Source: Candidatus Heimdallarchaeota archaeon
GTDB taxonomy: Archaea; Asgardarchaeota; Heimdallarchaeia; Heimdallarchaeales; Heimdallarchaeaceae
DNA length: 64,000 nucleotides
Assembly: GCA_018238545.1 (NCBI GenBank)
Contig: JABCTC010000006.1
Span: forward strand, 40,609-104,608
Direction of reading: 5' to 3'
Under the pieces are notes generated by a model. The model was not told where the DNA came from. It saw only the letters and a list, made by a program, of their open reading frames with translations, and did not search any database. The number at the start of each line of letters is the position of its first letter. The first letter of the stretch is position 1. This document shows, in pieces, positions 9,766 to 19,199 of this stretch. The position numbers and the translations under genes are program-made.

Positions 9766-10170
9766 ATGGGTAAAGTTATTGTATCGTCTGGAAAGAGAAA
9801 AACAGCAATTGCACGTGCAACTATTAAAGAAGGAAAAGGAAGAGTTAGAATAAATGGTGTTCCATTAGAAGTTCTACCCAATGAGCTGAAACGAGTAAAA
9901 ATAAATGAAGTATTCGTACTTGCGGGTGGTGAAAGAAGAGATTCTGTGGATGTCAAAGTTAAAGTAAAGGGAGGCGGATTTATGGGACAAGCTGAAGCCG
10001 TTCGTACGGCTATTGCAAGAGGTTTAATCGAATTTTTTGATGACATGGTTTTAAAAGAAGTTTTTGTCGCTTATGATAAAACAATCATTTCTGGTGATCC
10101 AAGAAGAACTGAACCTAAACATTTTGGTGGGAAAAGTTCACGTTCCAGATTTCAAAAATCCTACCGATAA
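9766..10170 (+). CDS. rps9: Ribosomal protein uS9
   Basis: 'SSGKRKTAIARATIKEGKGRVRINGVPLE', C-terminal 'GGKSSRSRFQKSYR'. ATG at 9766 preferred over the ORF-track start because of the GGTGATT site upstream. Confidence 0.96.
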   Translation: MGKVIVSSGKRKTAIARATIKEGKGRVRINGVPLEVLPNELKRVKINEVFVLAGGERRDSVDVKVKVKGGGFMGQAEAVRTAIARGLIEFFDDMVLKEVFVAYDKTIISGDPRRTEPKHFGGKSSRSRFQKSYR

Positions 10171-10198
10171 CTTTTTCCCTTCCCTTATTTTATTTTAA

Positions 10199-11245
10199 GT
10201 GAATAAAATGTTGACTGTTCTAGATTGTTCTATGGGTGAAGGGGGCGGATCAGTTGTTCGCATTTCTGTTGCATTGGCAGCAGCTGCTAGCTCTTCCTTA
10301 AAACTGATTAATATAAGATCTAATAGATCAAATCCTGGTTTAAGAGCTCAACACCTTGAAGCAATAAATGCTTTAAGACAACTGTCTGGTTTTGAAATTG
10401 CTGGTGCAGAGTTGGGGAGTAAGGAAGTATATATTCACCAATATGGAAAAAGAAGAAATGAGGCAGCTGTGCACATAAATACAGCTGGAAGTATATCTCT
10501 CGTTGCTCAAGCAGTTCAATATTATGCATTGAATAGGGAGGTCGAAATAGGATTAAACATACAAGGTGGAGCTACTCATGGCAAATGGGCTCCTTCAATT
10601 GAATTCATCACAAATGTTACTTTTAAAATTCTTGAAAAAATGAACAAAGTAATCGATGTAAAGATAGATCGACACGGTTTTTTTCCAAAAGGTGGAGCGC
10701 AATCCTGTTTTATATTTCGCCCCCATGATAGGATATTACCCCTGAATTTAACGGAAAAAGGCATTTTAGAAGAAATACATATTTTTTCAACAGCTTCCTC
10801 TCATCTTGAGAAAAGGAAGGTGGCTGAAAGACAGCTAGATTCTTTTGTTAAATTAGCAAAATCAACAGTAAACGCTGTACATCACATAAATTATGTGGAT
10901 AGCATATCTCCTGGAAGTGGTTTAACAGTTGTGAATCAGTATTCAACGGGAACTTCAAAGGGATGTTTTGTTCAAGGAGAAAAATTATTAACGGCAGAAA
11001 CTGTTGGTAAAATGTGTTGGAGACAATGGAAAAGCTTAGAGCAAGACTCAGCAGCTGTTGATATTCATACAGCTGACCAACTTATCGTTCCCATGGCCTT
11101 AGCCGAAGGAAATTCAACAATAACAACAGCTAGATTAACTAATCACACCAAAACAAACATAGAACTAATTCAAAAATTCACCCATGCAGTTTTTAAAGTA
11201 AATAAAGAAAATGGACATTATCTCATATCTGTTAAACAGCCCTAG
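10199..11245 (+). CDS. rtcA: RNA 3'-terminal phosphate cyclase
   Basis: 'DCSMGEGGGSVVRISVALA', 'NPGLRAQHLEAI', 'HTADQLIVPMALAEG', 'LTNHTKTNIELIQKF'. Confidence 0.95.
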   Translation: MNKMLTVLDCSMGEGGGSVVRISVALAAAASSSLKLINIRSNRSNPGLRAQHLEAINALRQLSGFEIAGAELGSKEVYIHQYGKRRNEAAVHINTAGSISLVAQAVQYYALNREVEIGLNIQGGATHGKWAPSIEFITNVTFKILEKMNKVIDVKIDRHGFFPKGGAQSCFIFRPHDRILPLNLTEKGILEEIHIFSTASSHLEKRKVAERQLDSFVKLAKSTVNAVHHINYVDSISPGSGLTVVNQYSTGTSKGCFVQGEKLLTAETVGKMCWRQWKSLEQDSAAVDIHTADQLIVPMALAEGNSTITTARLTNHTKTNIELIQKFTHAVFKVNKENGHYLISVKQP

Positions 11246-11421
11246 ACTAGCTGATTATTCATTTCTCGCTATTTCTTTCTTAACGACATATTTATATGAT
11301 GCTATACAAGTCGGAGTACGACATAAGAGTATAATTTCTATAAAAATTTACTCTATTGAATACGTTTAGTAATATAAACTAATCAAAGAAATATAAATGA
11401 AACATTAAGGACGTTGAAAAT

Positions 11422-12423
11422 ATGGGGCATAGAAGGGTAAGTGCTCCCCATCGAGGATCTCTAGGATATCGAAGGGTAAGAGCAAGAAGAACAGTACCTG
11501 CACCTCGCGCATGGCAAACATACGAGGGTGCTCCTAAGTTACTAGGTTTTCTTGGTATTAAAGCTGGAATGACACATTGCGAATATCTTGAAGATAGACC
11601 AAGAAGCCATTTAGTAAATAGGGAAGTTACTGTAGCGGTAACATGTATTGAAACACCACCAAATGTTGTATTTGGTTTACGTGGTTATAAAAAATCACCT
11701 TATGGTCTCAAAATTGTTGCTGATTTAATTACAACAGAGACAAAGGAAGAGCTTAAAAGAAGGGTTAAACTTCCTAAACAATACGATCTTGAGAAAGCAA
11801 AGAAAAATTTTGAAGACCACCTTGAGGAAATAGTTGAACTAAGAGCAATTGTTCATACTCAACCTTATCTCACAGGAGTTGGTATGAAGACGCCTCAAAT
11901 TGCAGAAATTAAAATTGGTTGCTCAAAAATTGAGGAAGGATATCAGTATGGTATTTCTCTTCTTGGGAAAGAAGTGCTTATTCGAGATGTATTCAAAGCT
12001 GGTGAATTTGTAGATTCTATTGGTGTAACAAAAGGAAAAGGTTTCCAAGGACCAGTAAAACGACATGGAATAAAAATCCTCCAACACAAGTCAAAAGCAA
12101 CTAAAAGGGGAGTAGGTTCAATCGGTCCATGGACACCTTCAAGAACAATGTGGACTATTCCAAGATCTGGTCAGATGGGTTTCAATATTAGAACCGAGTA
12201 TAACAAAAGGATAATGCAGATTGGTTCTGATGGATCACAAATCGTTCCTAAGGGAGGATTTGTAAGATACGGTGTTGTGAAAAACAATTACGTTTTGCTT
12301 AAAGGATCTGTTCCAGGTCCTAAAAAGCGTACAATTCTACTAAGAGAACCTGTTAGAAAAGCTCCACAACCTGAGAAAGAGCCACAAATACTCTATATCT
12401 CAACAAGGAGTCAACAAGGTTAG
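11422..12423 (+). CDS. rpl3: Ribosomal protein uL3
   Basis: 'APHRGSLGYRRVRARR', 'GVTKGKGFQGPVKRHGI', 'GSIGPWTPSRTMWTIPRSGQMGF'. Confidence 0.97.
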   Translation: MGHRRVSAPHRGSLGYRRVRARRTVPAPRAWQTYEGAPKLLGFLGIKAGMTHCEYLEDRPRSHLVNREVTVAVTCIETPPNVVFGLRGYKKSPYGLKIVADLITTETKEELKRRVKLPKQYDLEKAKKNFEDHLEEIVELRAIVHTQPYLTGVGMKTPQIAEIKIGCSKIEEGYQYGISLLGKEVLIRDVFKAGEFVDSIGVTKGKGFQGPVKRHGIKILQHKSKATKRGVGSIGPWTPSRTMWTIPRSGQMGFNIRTEYNKRIMQIGSDGSQIVPKGGFVRYGVVKNNYVLLKGSVPGPKKRTILLREPVRKAPQPEKEPQILYISTRSQQG

Positions 12424-12439
12424 GATTGAGGCGATAAAG

Positions 12440-13237
12440 ATGAACACAAAAATATATTCCATCAAAGGAAAAAAACTTTCGGAAACAATTGAACTACCAG
12501 AAGTATTCCAAACACAATTGCGACCAGATATAATTAAAAGAGCTGTACTTGCTGAACAAACCTGGAAGAGACAGCCAAAAGGCGTTAGTCCTATGGCTGG
12601 AAAATCAGTTGCTGTTGAGAATTGGGGACCTGGTCGTGGTGCTGCAAGAGTTCCAAGAATAAAAGGTTCTAGAACACACAGTGCTCAACGAACAGCTTTT
12701 ATCCCACAAGCACGAGGCGGTCACAGGGCCCATCCTCCTAGAGCAGAGAAGAAGATAATAGAAAAAATCAATCGAAAGGAGCATCTAATTGCTTTGAAAT
12801 CTGCTATAGCATATACAGCACAAAAAGAATCGGTGGGTCAAAGAGGGCATCGTTTTGATGATAAAACTGACTTCCCAATTGTTATTGAGTCAAAAGCAGA
12901 AGAACTGGCAAAGACTCAAGAGGTTGTTACACTGTTAGATAATTTAGGTCTATCTTTGGAATTATTAAGGGTGAAATTTGGTAAAAATGTTCGCCCTGGC
13001 AAAGGCAAAGGAAGAGGGCGTAAATACAAAGTACCTGTTGGTCCTTTAATAGTAGTAAGTAATAGTGAATGTTCTTTGGTCAAAGCAGGAAGAAATATTT
13101 TAGGTACCAATGTTGTTACTGTAAACAAACTTACAACTGAACTTTTAGCTCCAGGAACTCAACCTGGAAGACTAACAATCTGGACAGAAGATGCAATAAA
13201 ATCTTTGAATGAACGCTTTATTTCAGGTGATAAATAA
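12440..13237 (+). CDS. rpl4: Ribosomal protein uL4
   Basis: 'ENWGPGRGAARVPRIKGSRTHSAQRTAFIPQARGGHRAHPP', 'GRGRKYKVPVGPLIV'. Confidence 0.97.
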   Translation: MNTKIYSIKGKKLSETIELPEVFQTQLRPDIIKRAVLAEQTWKRQPKGVSPMAGKSVAVENWGPGRGAARVPRIKGSRTHSAQRTAFIPQARGGHRAHPPRAEKKIIEKINRKEHLIALKSAIAYTAQKESVGQRGHRFDDKTDFPIVIESKAEELAKTQEVVTLLDNLGLSLELLRVKFGKNVRPGKGKGRGRKYKVPVGPLIVVSNSECSLVKAGRNILGTNVVTVNKLTTELLAPGTQPGRLTIWTEDAIKSLNERFISGDK

Positions 13238-13497
13238 TGGATCCGTACAAAATAATAGTAAAACCCCTTATCTCTGAAAAAGACTTCGAGTTAATTGAGA
13301 AAGAGAACAAGTTAGTTATCCAAGTTGCTCTGACCGCTACTAAGCACCAAATTAAAGAGGCGATGGAAAAATTGTACGAGGTTCAAGTTCTCAAAGTAAA
13401 CACCTTGATCACACCAAAAGGAACAAAGAAAGCTTATGTAAAACTAAGCGAATTCGATGATGCTGCAGATATAGCTTCACGAATGGGATTATTCTAA
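13237..13497 (+). CDS. rpl23: Ribosomal protein uL23
   Basis: 'YKIIVKPLISEKDFELIEKENKLVIQVALTATKHQIKEAMEKLYEVQVLKVNTLITPKGTKKAYVKL'. Confidence 0.96.
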   Translation: MDPYKIIVKPLISEKDFELIEKENKLVIQVALTATKHQIKEAMEKLYEVQVLKVNTLITPKGTKKAYVKLSEFDDAADIASRMGLF

Positions 13498-13511
13498 AGG
13501 AAGTGAATTAG

Positions 13512-14249
13512 ATGGGTAAGAAAATATTAGTCCAAAGACGAGGTAGAGGAACATCACAATTCCGAGCTGCTTCCCATAAGAGAAAAGGTAGTGTCAAATA
13601 TAGAAAAATTACCAAAATTGAATATACTGACGAAATAATAATCGGTTCAGTAAAGGATATTGTACATGACCCTGGAAGAGGAGCGCCTGTAGCAATAGTT
13701 CTTTTTCAAGATGGATTGAAAAAAGTGATACTGCCCTCTGAAGGATTAAGAGTAGGACAAACTATCGAATATGGTACTGGTGCATCAGCTGTTATCGGTA
13801 ATACAATCCCCTTACAAGCAATTCCTGATGGATCTCCTGTCTTCAATATAGAATTAACCCCTGGAGATGGAGGTCGTTTAATCCGATCTAGTGGCGGATA
13901 TGCAACTATCTTAGGTCGTGATAAAGGAAAAGTAACTCTTCAATTACCAAGTGGTGAAATGAAAGAAATTCCTCAAAGGTGCCGAGCAACAATTGGTATT
14001 GTGGCAGGCGGAGGAAGAACCGAAAAACCATTTGTTAAAGCAGGAAATAAACATCATCTCAAAAAAGCAAAAGGGCATTATTATCCAAGAGTGAGAGGTG
14101 TTGCTATGAATGCGGTTTCTCATCCACATGGTGGTGGTGCACATCAAAGCCCTCCACGTGCAACAACCGTTTCAAGACATGCTCAACCTGGAAGAAAAGT
14201 TGGTCTTATTGCAGCAAGAAGAAGTGGAAGAAGAAGAGGCAAGAAATAA
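13512..14249 (+). CDS. rpl2: Ribosomal protein uL2
   Basis: 'GRGTSQFRAASHKRKG', 'VRGVAMNAVSHPHGGGAHQSP'. Confidence 0.97.
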   Translation: MGKKILVQRRGRGTSQFRAASHKRKGSVKYRKITKIEYTDEIIIGSVKDIVHDPGRGAPVAIVLFQDGLKKVILPSEGLRVGQTIEYGTGASAVIGNTIPLQAIPDGSPVFNIELTPGDGGRLIRSSGGYATILGRDKGKVTLQLPSGEMKEIPQRCRATIGIVAGGGRTEKPFVKAGNKHHLKKAKGHYYPRVRGVAMNAVSHPHGGGAHQSPPRATTVSRHAQPGRKVGLIAARRSGRRRGKK

Positions 14250-14339
14250 TTTTGCCCTTTTATTTTTTATTTTTACATTTTTTAATAAACATAGTCATTA
14301 AAAACCCAAGGCTAAGATATATTGATAAGGAGTATTAGA

Positions 14340-15083
14340 ATGACAAGTAAGAAAACATACGGAGATGTCGAGTTTATATTTGAAAAACCTCAAAACTTTG
14401 AAGGTTGTGTTCTCTTAAACGGATGGCATGGGATCGGAGAATGTGGCTTTATATCGATGAGTCATTTAGTTGAAAACCTAGGATTAGAACGCATCGGTTT
14501 CATCATTACAAATAACCTACCTCAGTTTATTTCTATCAAAAATGAGCAAATTACTTTTCCATTTGAAATTTATCGCAAAGATAATTTAGTCGTAATATTG
14601 CCCATTTTTGAACCAATAAAATCTGAACATTTGCTTTTTACCAAAACTATTGTTGAATGGTCTATTGAAGAGAAATTCCAACAGGCTATTCTTATTGGCG
14701 GGTTGGATAAGCGTTTGCAAGGTGAACATGCTGTCAAGGGGATTTACACCCGTTCTTTCAAAAGGGACACTTCTATTTCTTCTATCCCTGTTCTTGATGA
14801 AGGACTATATGTAACTGGTCCCTTAGCTTACATGCTCATGTTTTACGAGCTCAATCAATTCCCCGCTGTAGCTCTCTTACCATATGCGGAAAGATCACGA
14901 CCTGATCCTGTTGCCGCAAGTGTAGCAATAGAACAGATCAATCTCTTATTAGGTATTGGAATTGACACAGAAGGATTGCTGAAAGAAGCAGAAAAGATAG
15001 AGAAGGAAATCGAGTCGTTAATCCAAGCAAGCAAACCTACAAGGGATAGAGATAAAGATTCTGATCAAGGAATGTTTGTGTAG
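14340..15083 (+). CDS. PAC2-family (proteasome assembly chaperone-like) protein
   Basis: 'CVLLNGWHGIGECGFISMSHLVENLGLERIGFI', 'AILIGGLDKR', 'VTGPLAYMLMFYEL...AVALLPYAE'. ATG at 14340 follows an AAGGAG site. Confidence 0.85.
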   Translation: MTSKKTYGDVEFIFEKPQNFEGCVLLNGWHGIGECGFISMSHLVENLGLERIGFIITNNLPQFISIKNEQITFPFEIYRKDNLVVILPIFEPIKSEHLLFTKTIVEWSIEEKFQQAILIGGLDKRLQGEHAVKGIYTRSFKRDTSISSIPVLDEGLYVTGPLAYMLMFYELNQFPAVALLPYAERSRPDPVAASVAIEQINLLLGIGIDTEGLLKEAEKIEKEIESLIQASKPTRDRDKDSDQGMFV

Positions 15084-15097
15084 ACGAATAAAAAAAG

Positions 15098-15190
15098 TGG
15101 CGGACCAGACAGGATTTGAACCTGCGAACCCCGGCTTTCTTCAATAGATTTCCGGAGGCCGGTGCCTTATCCAGACTAGACTACTGGTCC
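15098..15190 (-). tRNA. tRNA-Arg (CCG) with 15-nt intron at the canonical 37/38 position
   Basis: Reverse complement: acceptor GGACCAG/CTGGTCC-G-CCA; anticodon stem CCGGC/GCCGG; loop CTCCGG + AAATCTATTGAAGAA + A; T-loop TTCAAAT. Confidence 0.87.
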
Positions 15191-15246
15191 ATTTTCTTTT
15201 TCAAATAATGTAGAATTTATTAAAACTAATTCATTGGTATAAAAAA

Positions 15247-16362
15247 CTAAATGTCGTAAGAGAAATCCTCCTCCTCTTGGAGTAGAAACTCTTCAGAAAT
15301 TGACAATTTAGCAACATCTTTGAATTTTTCTTTGGTTTTGAGCATAGTTAACACCATAGTCTTCAAAGCTTCTACAAGTTCTTCTAATCCCTTACCTTCC
15401 ATAGTAGAAACGTGATATTCCGTTTTGAACTCAGCTTTAGCTTCTTTAATTTGCTCGTCAGTGAGCAGGTCTACTTTGTTAAGTACTCTAATAGTAGGAT
15501 TATCACTGAACTCATTGGAAATATCCTCAAGCAAATTATTCTGTTCTTTAGCAGATAATTCGGCCTTTTTTGAGTAATCAAACATGTATACAATAACATC
15601 TGAAATATGCTTGATTGAAGCAATACTTTGAAGTTCAATTAAACTGCGTTCATCAAAAGGACGATCAAGTAAACCAGGTGTATCAACAATCTGAACGAGA
15701 GTTAAGCCAAAATTTGCATGACCAAACACTATCTGTTTTGTAGTAAAAGGATATTCACCCACTTCAGGTGATCCTGAGGAAATACACCTAACAAGAGAAG
15801 ATTTACCAACATTAGGGGCACCAGCAATGACTATCGTAGGGAGGATAGTATTAAAATCGGGTACAGATTTCAATTTTTTAACAATTCGGATAAGATACTT
15901 CACATCTCCACGAGCCTTTTTAACAAGAGACACATATCTACCTCCTGTTTCCTTTCTTATTGAAGCCATAACAATAGGGTGATTTGTATCATTTAGTTTC
16001 TGTAATTGTTCCCTCTCAATTTCACGTAACTGATTAGACATGCCTTTTAATCTGCCAAGTACCTTCTTGATTTTGTCAACACTCCCCACTAAATTACAAA
16101 GTTCTTGATAAAATGGATGAATATCTTCAACCCAAGGAAACAGATTAATTATGCTATCAATCTTTCTGGTTAATTCATCTGTTAAGGTATTAATTCTATC
16201 TTTTTCAAGAAAAGAAAGTTTTTGTTCTCTGCTAATTCTTTTCTTAATACGTGTTCGTCTAATAGCTTGGCTTTGTTGAAAAGCATTGTCTATGATTTCA
16301 TCTATGGGAGAGATATAAGTAACCCTTCTAAACGGGTTGCTTGTTTTAGGGTCATTTTTCAA
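15247..16362 (-). CDS. Nog1-family GTPase
   Basis: 'AGAPNVGKSSLVRCIS', 'GEYPFTTKQIVFGH', 'VDTPGLLDRPFDERSLIELQSI', 'NKVD'. Confidence 0.93.
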   Translation of the reverse strand: MKNDPKTSNPFRRVTYISPIDEIIDNAFQQSQAIRRTRIKKRISREQKLSFLEKDRINTLTDELTRKIDSIINLFPWVEDIHPFYQELCNLVGSVDKIKKVLGRLKGMSNQLREIEREQLQKLNDTNHPIVMASIRKETGGRYVSLVKKARGDVKYLIRIVKKLKSVPDFNTILPTIVIAGAPNVGKSSLVRCISSGSPEVGEYPFTTKQIVFGHANFGLTLVQIVDTPGLLDRPFDERSLIELQSIASIKHISDVIVYMFDYSKKAELSAKEQNNLLEDISNEFSDNPTIRVLNKVDLLTDEQIKEAKAEFKTEYHVSTMEGKGLEELVEALKTMVLTMLKTKEKFKDVAKLSISEEFLLQEEEDFSYDI

Positions 16363-16364
16363 TA

Positions 16365-17495
16365 TTAATCACTTTCTGAATCTAGCACTGTCATGTCAAT
16401 TTCGTGTTCAAAGTACTTGGGAAGACACTTTATTACTTCTTTTCGTTGAGTTTTATGTTTTTCTTGATACTTCAGTACCATCTCAAGTAAACGGGGCTTA
16501 CAATCAAGACCACAAATAAGTTTACCACCTAAACAGCCTTGACGAGTTTCCTCTAAATCATCATCATCTTGAATGAAAAATTTTTCAAACCAATCAAAAA
16601 TTGTACAAATGGTAGGATTTGCTCCAAGTTCTCTTTGTTCTTTAACTGTAGTTCTTCCACCAGTGAAAGCGCCCATTATCTTTTTCTTTACAGTCTTAGG
16701 ATCATCTCTTAGGAAAACACATGTTTCAGGAGATGATGAAGACATAGGTCCCCCTGTAAGACCCTTCATATACCTGATGTATAAAGAGGCGGGCAAAGTA
16801 ATTTTACGCTTTCGAGCAATGTCTCGAGTTAAGCGCATGTATACATCCTGATCAAGACCAATTGGAACAACAACTGGAAAATCATCATCTACAGAGGGCT
16901 GGAGAATATGAGCTGCTTGAATGCAGGCATAATAAACAATACCCGCATTTTCCTCACCAGTTAGACCTAAGGCAGCTTTAATGGCATTATATGTTTGGTT
17001 AATAGAAAACGTCAAAGCAAGATAATGGATTCTTGGTGTAACACTGGAAATGTAGGCATGAACATTATTAGGATTAAAACCTACTGCAAAAATGTCAATA
17101 GCATTCTCCAAAGCAGGTTTATATGTATTTTCCAAGTTTTCAACTTTGCGAAAAACATACTTCTCGTCATCAGATAGGGGCATATAAAATTTACAATCAT
17201 ATTTCTTTTGCAAGTAACGTATTAATTCAAAAAGAATCAAATGACCAAAATGTAAATCGTTTGATGGACCACGACCGCTGATAATGGCAAATCCTTTGTT
17301 TTGTTCAATTCTGCTAAGGATTTTATCAAAGTCTCTATGTGCAAAGACTACTCCTCTCCTAAATAACAAGTGATCCTCTCCTATTCGAGGTAAAACATTA
17401 TCTATTTTAGCAATACCAAACTCTTTGAGAATAGTTTCGTAATCCGTCCTTTTCTCTATCTCTCTATTTTCTACAATCTTGCTCATTCTAAACAC
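16365..17495 (-). CDS. trpS: Tryptophanyl-tRNA synthetase (archaeal/eukaryotic type)
   Basis: 'GRGPSNDLHFGHLILFELI' (HIGH-like), 'VVPIGLDQDVYMRLTRDIA', 'LTGGPMSSSSPETCVFL' (KMSKS-like). Confidence 0.94.
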   Translation of the reverse strand: MFRMSKIVENREIEKRTDYETILKEFGIAKIDNVLPRIGEDHLLFRRGVVFAHRDFDKILSRIEQNKGFAIISGRGPSNDLHFGHLILFELIRYLQKKYDCKFYMPLSDDEKYVFRKVENLENTYKPALENAIDIFAVGFNPNNVHAYISSVTPRIHYLALTFSINQTYNAIKAALGLTGEENAGIVYYACIQAAHILQPSVDDDFPVVVPIGLDQDVYMRLTRDIARKRKITLPASLYIRYMKGLTGGPMSSSSPETCVFLRDDPKTVKKKIMGAFTGGRTTVKEQRELGANPTICTIFDWFEKFFIQDDDDLEETRQGCLGGKLICGLDCKPRLLEMVLKYQEKHKTQRKEVIKCLPKYFEHEIDMTVLDSESD

Positions 17496-17663
17496 CTTTT
17501 ACAAAATGAGAATAAAATACTTTTCAAAGAATAGCGATTTGGTCTGTCCCCTATAGAAATTTTGCAGTTGATAAAACAGGGGAAAGTCAATGCCAGTCCA
17601 AGTTACCACGCTCAATATCTTTTTACAAAAAAGTCTTTATAAGATTGTCGAACAAATAAAATA

Positions 17664-19088
17664 ATGATGGAAACTTGGAAAAAGATCTATCTAGAAGCAT
17701 CAAAATCGATTGACGATGATAGTATTCGTTCCAAAGGTGTCATATTAGGATTTAATGTCAACATAGACAAAGTTATCAAAATAACTCCTGAAATCCTCTC
17801 AAATATTCCACAGACAACTAGAGTAAAAAATAGATTATCAGGCAATAGTAGTCCAAAAGTAATTACGAATATTGAAGAATTGCTTATTTGTCTACTTCAA
17901 TCAATTAACGAAGGTAAAGCAGATGAGGTTCTCATAAGTTCAGATGAGGTTGCTATCTGGATAGAGGAGCACTTTGTGATCTCAAGAACATTGTTGGGGG
18001 GTCAAGCAGGAATAATGGCAAACCTGTTGAGAAAAATTGAAGTAAATCCGGTATTGTTAAGCATGCCAATTTCAAGTCCCAATTTAACTAAATTGCTTGA
18101 TTCATCAATTATTGACCCAATTACAAGCTATGATAAATTTCAATTAGAATCAAAAAATGCTTCAGAGAAGATCGAACCAATAACACACTATGTTTTTGAG
18201 TTCTCTAAAGGTCAGTATTCGGTCGGTGACAGGATAATTAATTGCGAAAGATCAAACCGCTTTATTGGTTCATATGATAAAATAAATTCCCTACTTATGT
18301 TTTCAGAGGAATTTAGTGAATATAGTATTAATAACATATCAAATTATACCTTATGTGTTATAGCAGGATTTCATCTCATTAATTTGGGAAATAGTTCTTC
18401 TAAATCTTATGCAGAGTTTTTCGAACCTGTACTAAGTTTAATAAGAAAATGGAAAGAAAGAAAACCTTCTCTAATTGTTCATCTAGAACTTGCTGCAGTA
18501 AAAGATGGTGTTTTGAAACAAGCGATAATTGATAATCTATTTACAGTTGTTGATTCTATTGGATTAAATGAACAAGAACTTGTATCTTTTCTACATTGTA
18601 TTGATAAATCTCTTTCAATATCTTTGCATTCAACCATGTCTTCGATTAATATATTCAAAGGAATGCACGCTATTTTTTCCAAGTACCCTCACATCCGGCT
18701 ACATCTTCACTATCTTGATTATTTTTTGCTTTTATCCCCTTTAATCTCAGAAGAATCTGCTCTTATGCGAAAAAATTCATTGGTTATTTCTTCACTTTTT
18801 GCTGCAACTAAAGCAAAAAACGGAAGTATAGATAGATTATCAGACACAAAACTGATTGATTATAATATATCGAAAAAAGGTTTAGAAGAGTTGCAGAATC
18901 TAGAAAATTATCTAGTAAACGAACGGGATGGTGATAATAGTTTCATAAATAATGGTTACATACAAACAAAATCATTTACTATGGTTGGAACCCCAACCAT
19001 AGTTGTACCATCTCCAAAGTACTTGGTAGGCCTTGGAGATACTATTTCTCTGGTGTCACTTTTGTATGAATTCAATAAACTTGACTAA
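17664..19088 (+). CDS. ADP-dependent sugar kinase (ADP-glucokinase/phosphofructokinase family)
   Basis: 'VILGFNVNIDKVIKITPE', 'LLGGQAGIMANLLRKI', C-terminal 'VPSPKYLVGLGDTISLVSLL'. Confidence 0.88.
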   Translation: MMETWKKIYLEASKSIDDDSIRSKGVILGFNVNIDKVIKITPEILSNIPQTTRVKNRLSGNSSPKVITNIEELLICLLQSINEGKADEVLISSDEVAIWIEEHFVISRTLLGGQAGIMANLLRKIEVNPVLLSMPISSPNLTKLLDSSIIDPITSYDKFQLESKNASEKIEPITHYVFEFSKGQYSVGDRIINCERSNRFIGSYDKINSLLMFSEEFSEYSINNISNYTLCVIAGFHLINLGNSSSKSYAEFFEPVLSLIRKWKERKPSLIVHLELAAVKDGVLKQAIIDNLFTVVDSIGLNEQELVSFLHCIDKSLSISLHSTMSSINIFKGMHAIFSKYPHIRLHLHYLDYFLLLSPLISEESALMRKNSLVISSLFAATKAKNGSIDRLSDTKLIDYNISKKGLEELQNLENYLVNERDGDNSFINNGYIQTKSFTMVGTPTIVVPSPKYLVGLGDTISLVSLLYEFNKLD

Positions 19089-19199
19089 TCAGAGAGAACA
19101 TTATTCGCTGTTTTAGTAAATGCTAATTGATTTCTCGGTGTTTAAATAACTTCTTCTAATAAAGATAATGAGTTTCAATTCAAATTAAATAATTCGAAG

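Noticed and set aside
9726-10046. 106-aa minus-strand ORF over rps9
   Set aside because: Antisense to uS9; no support.
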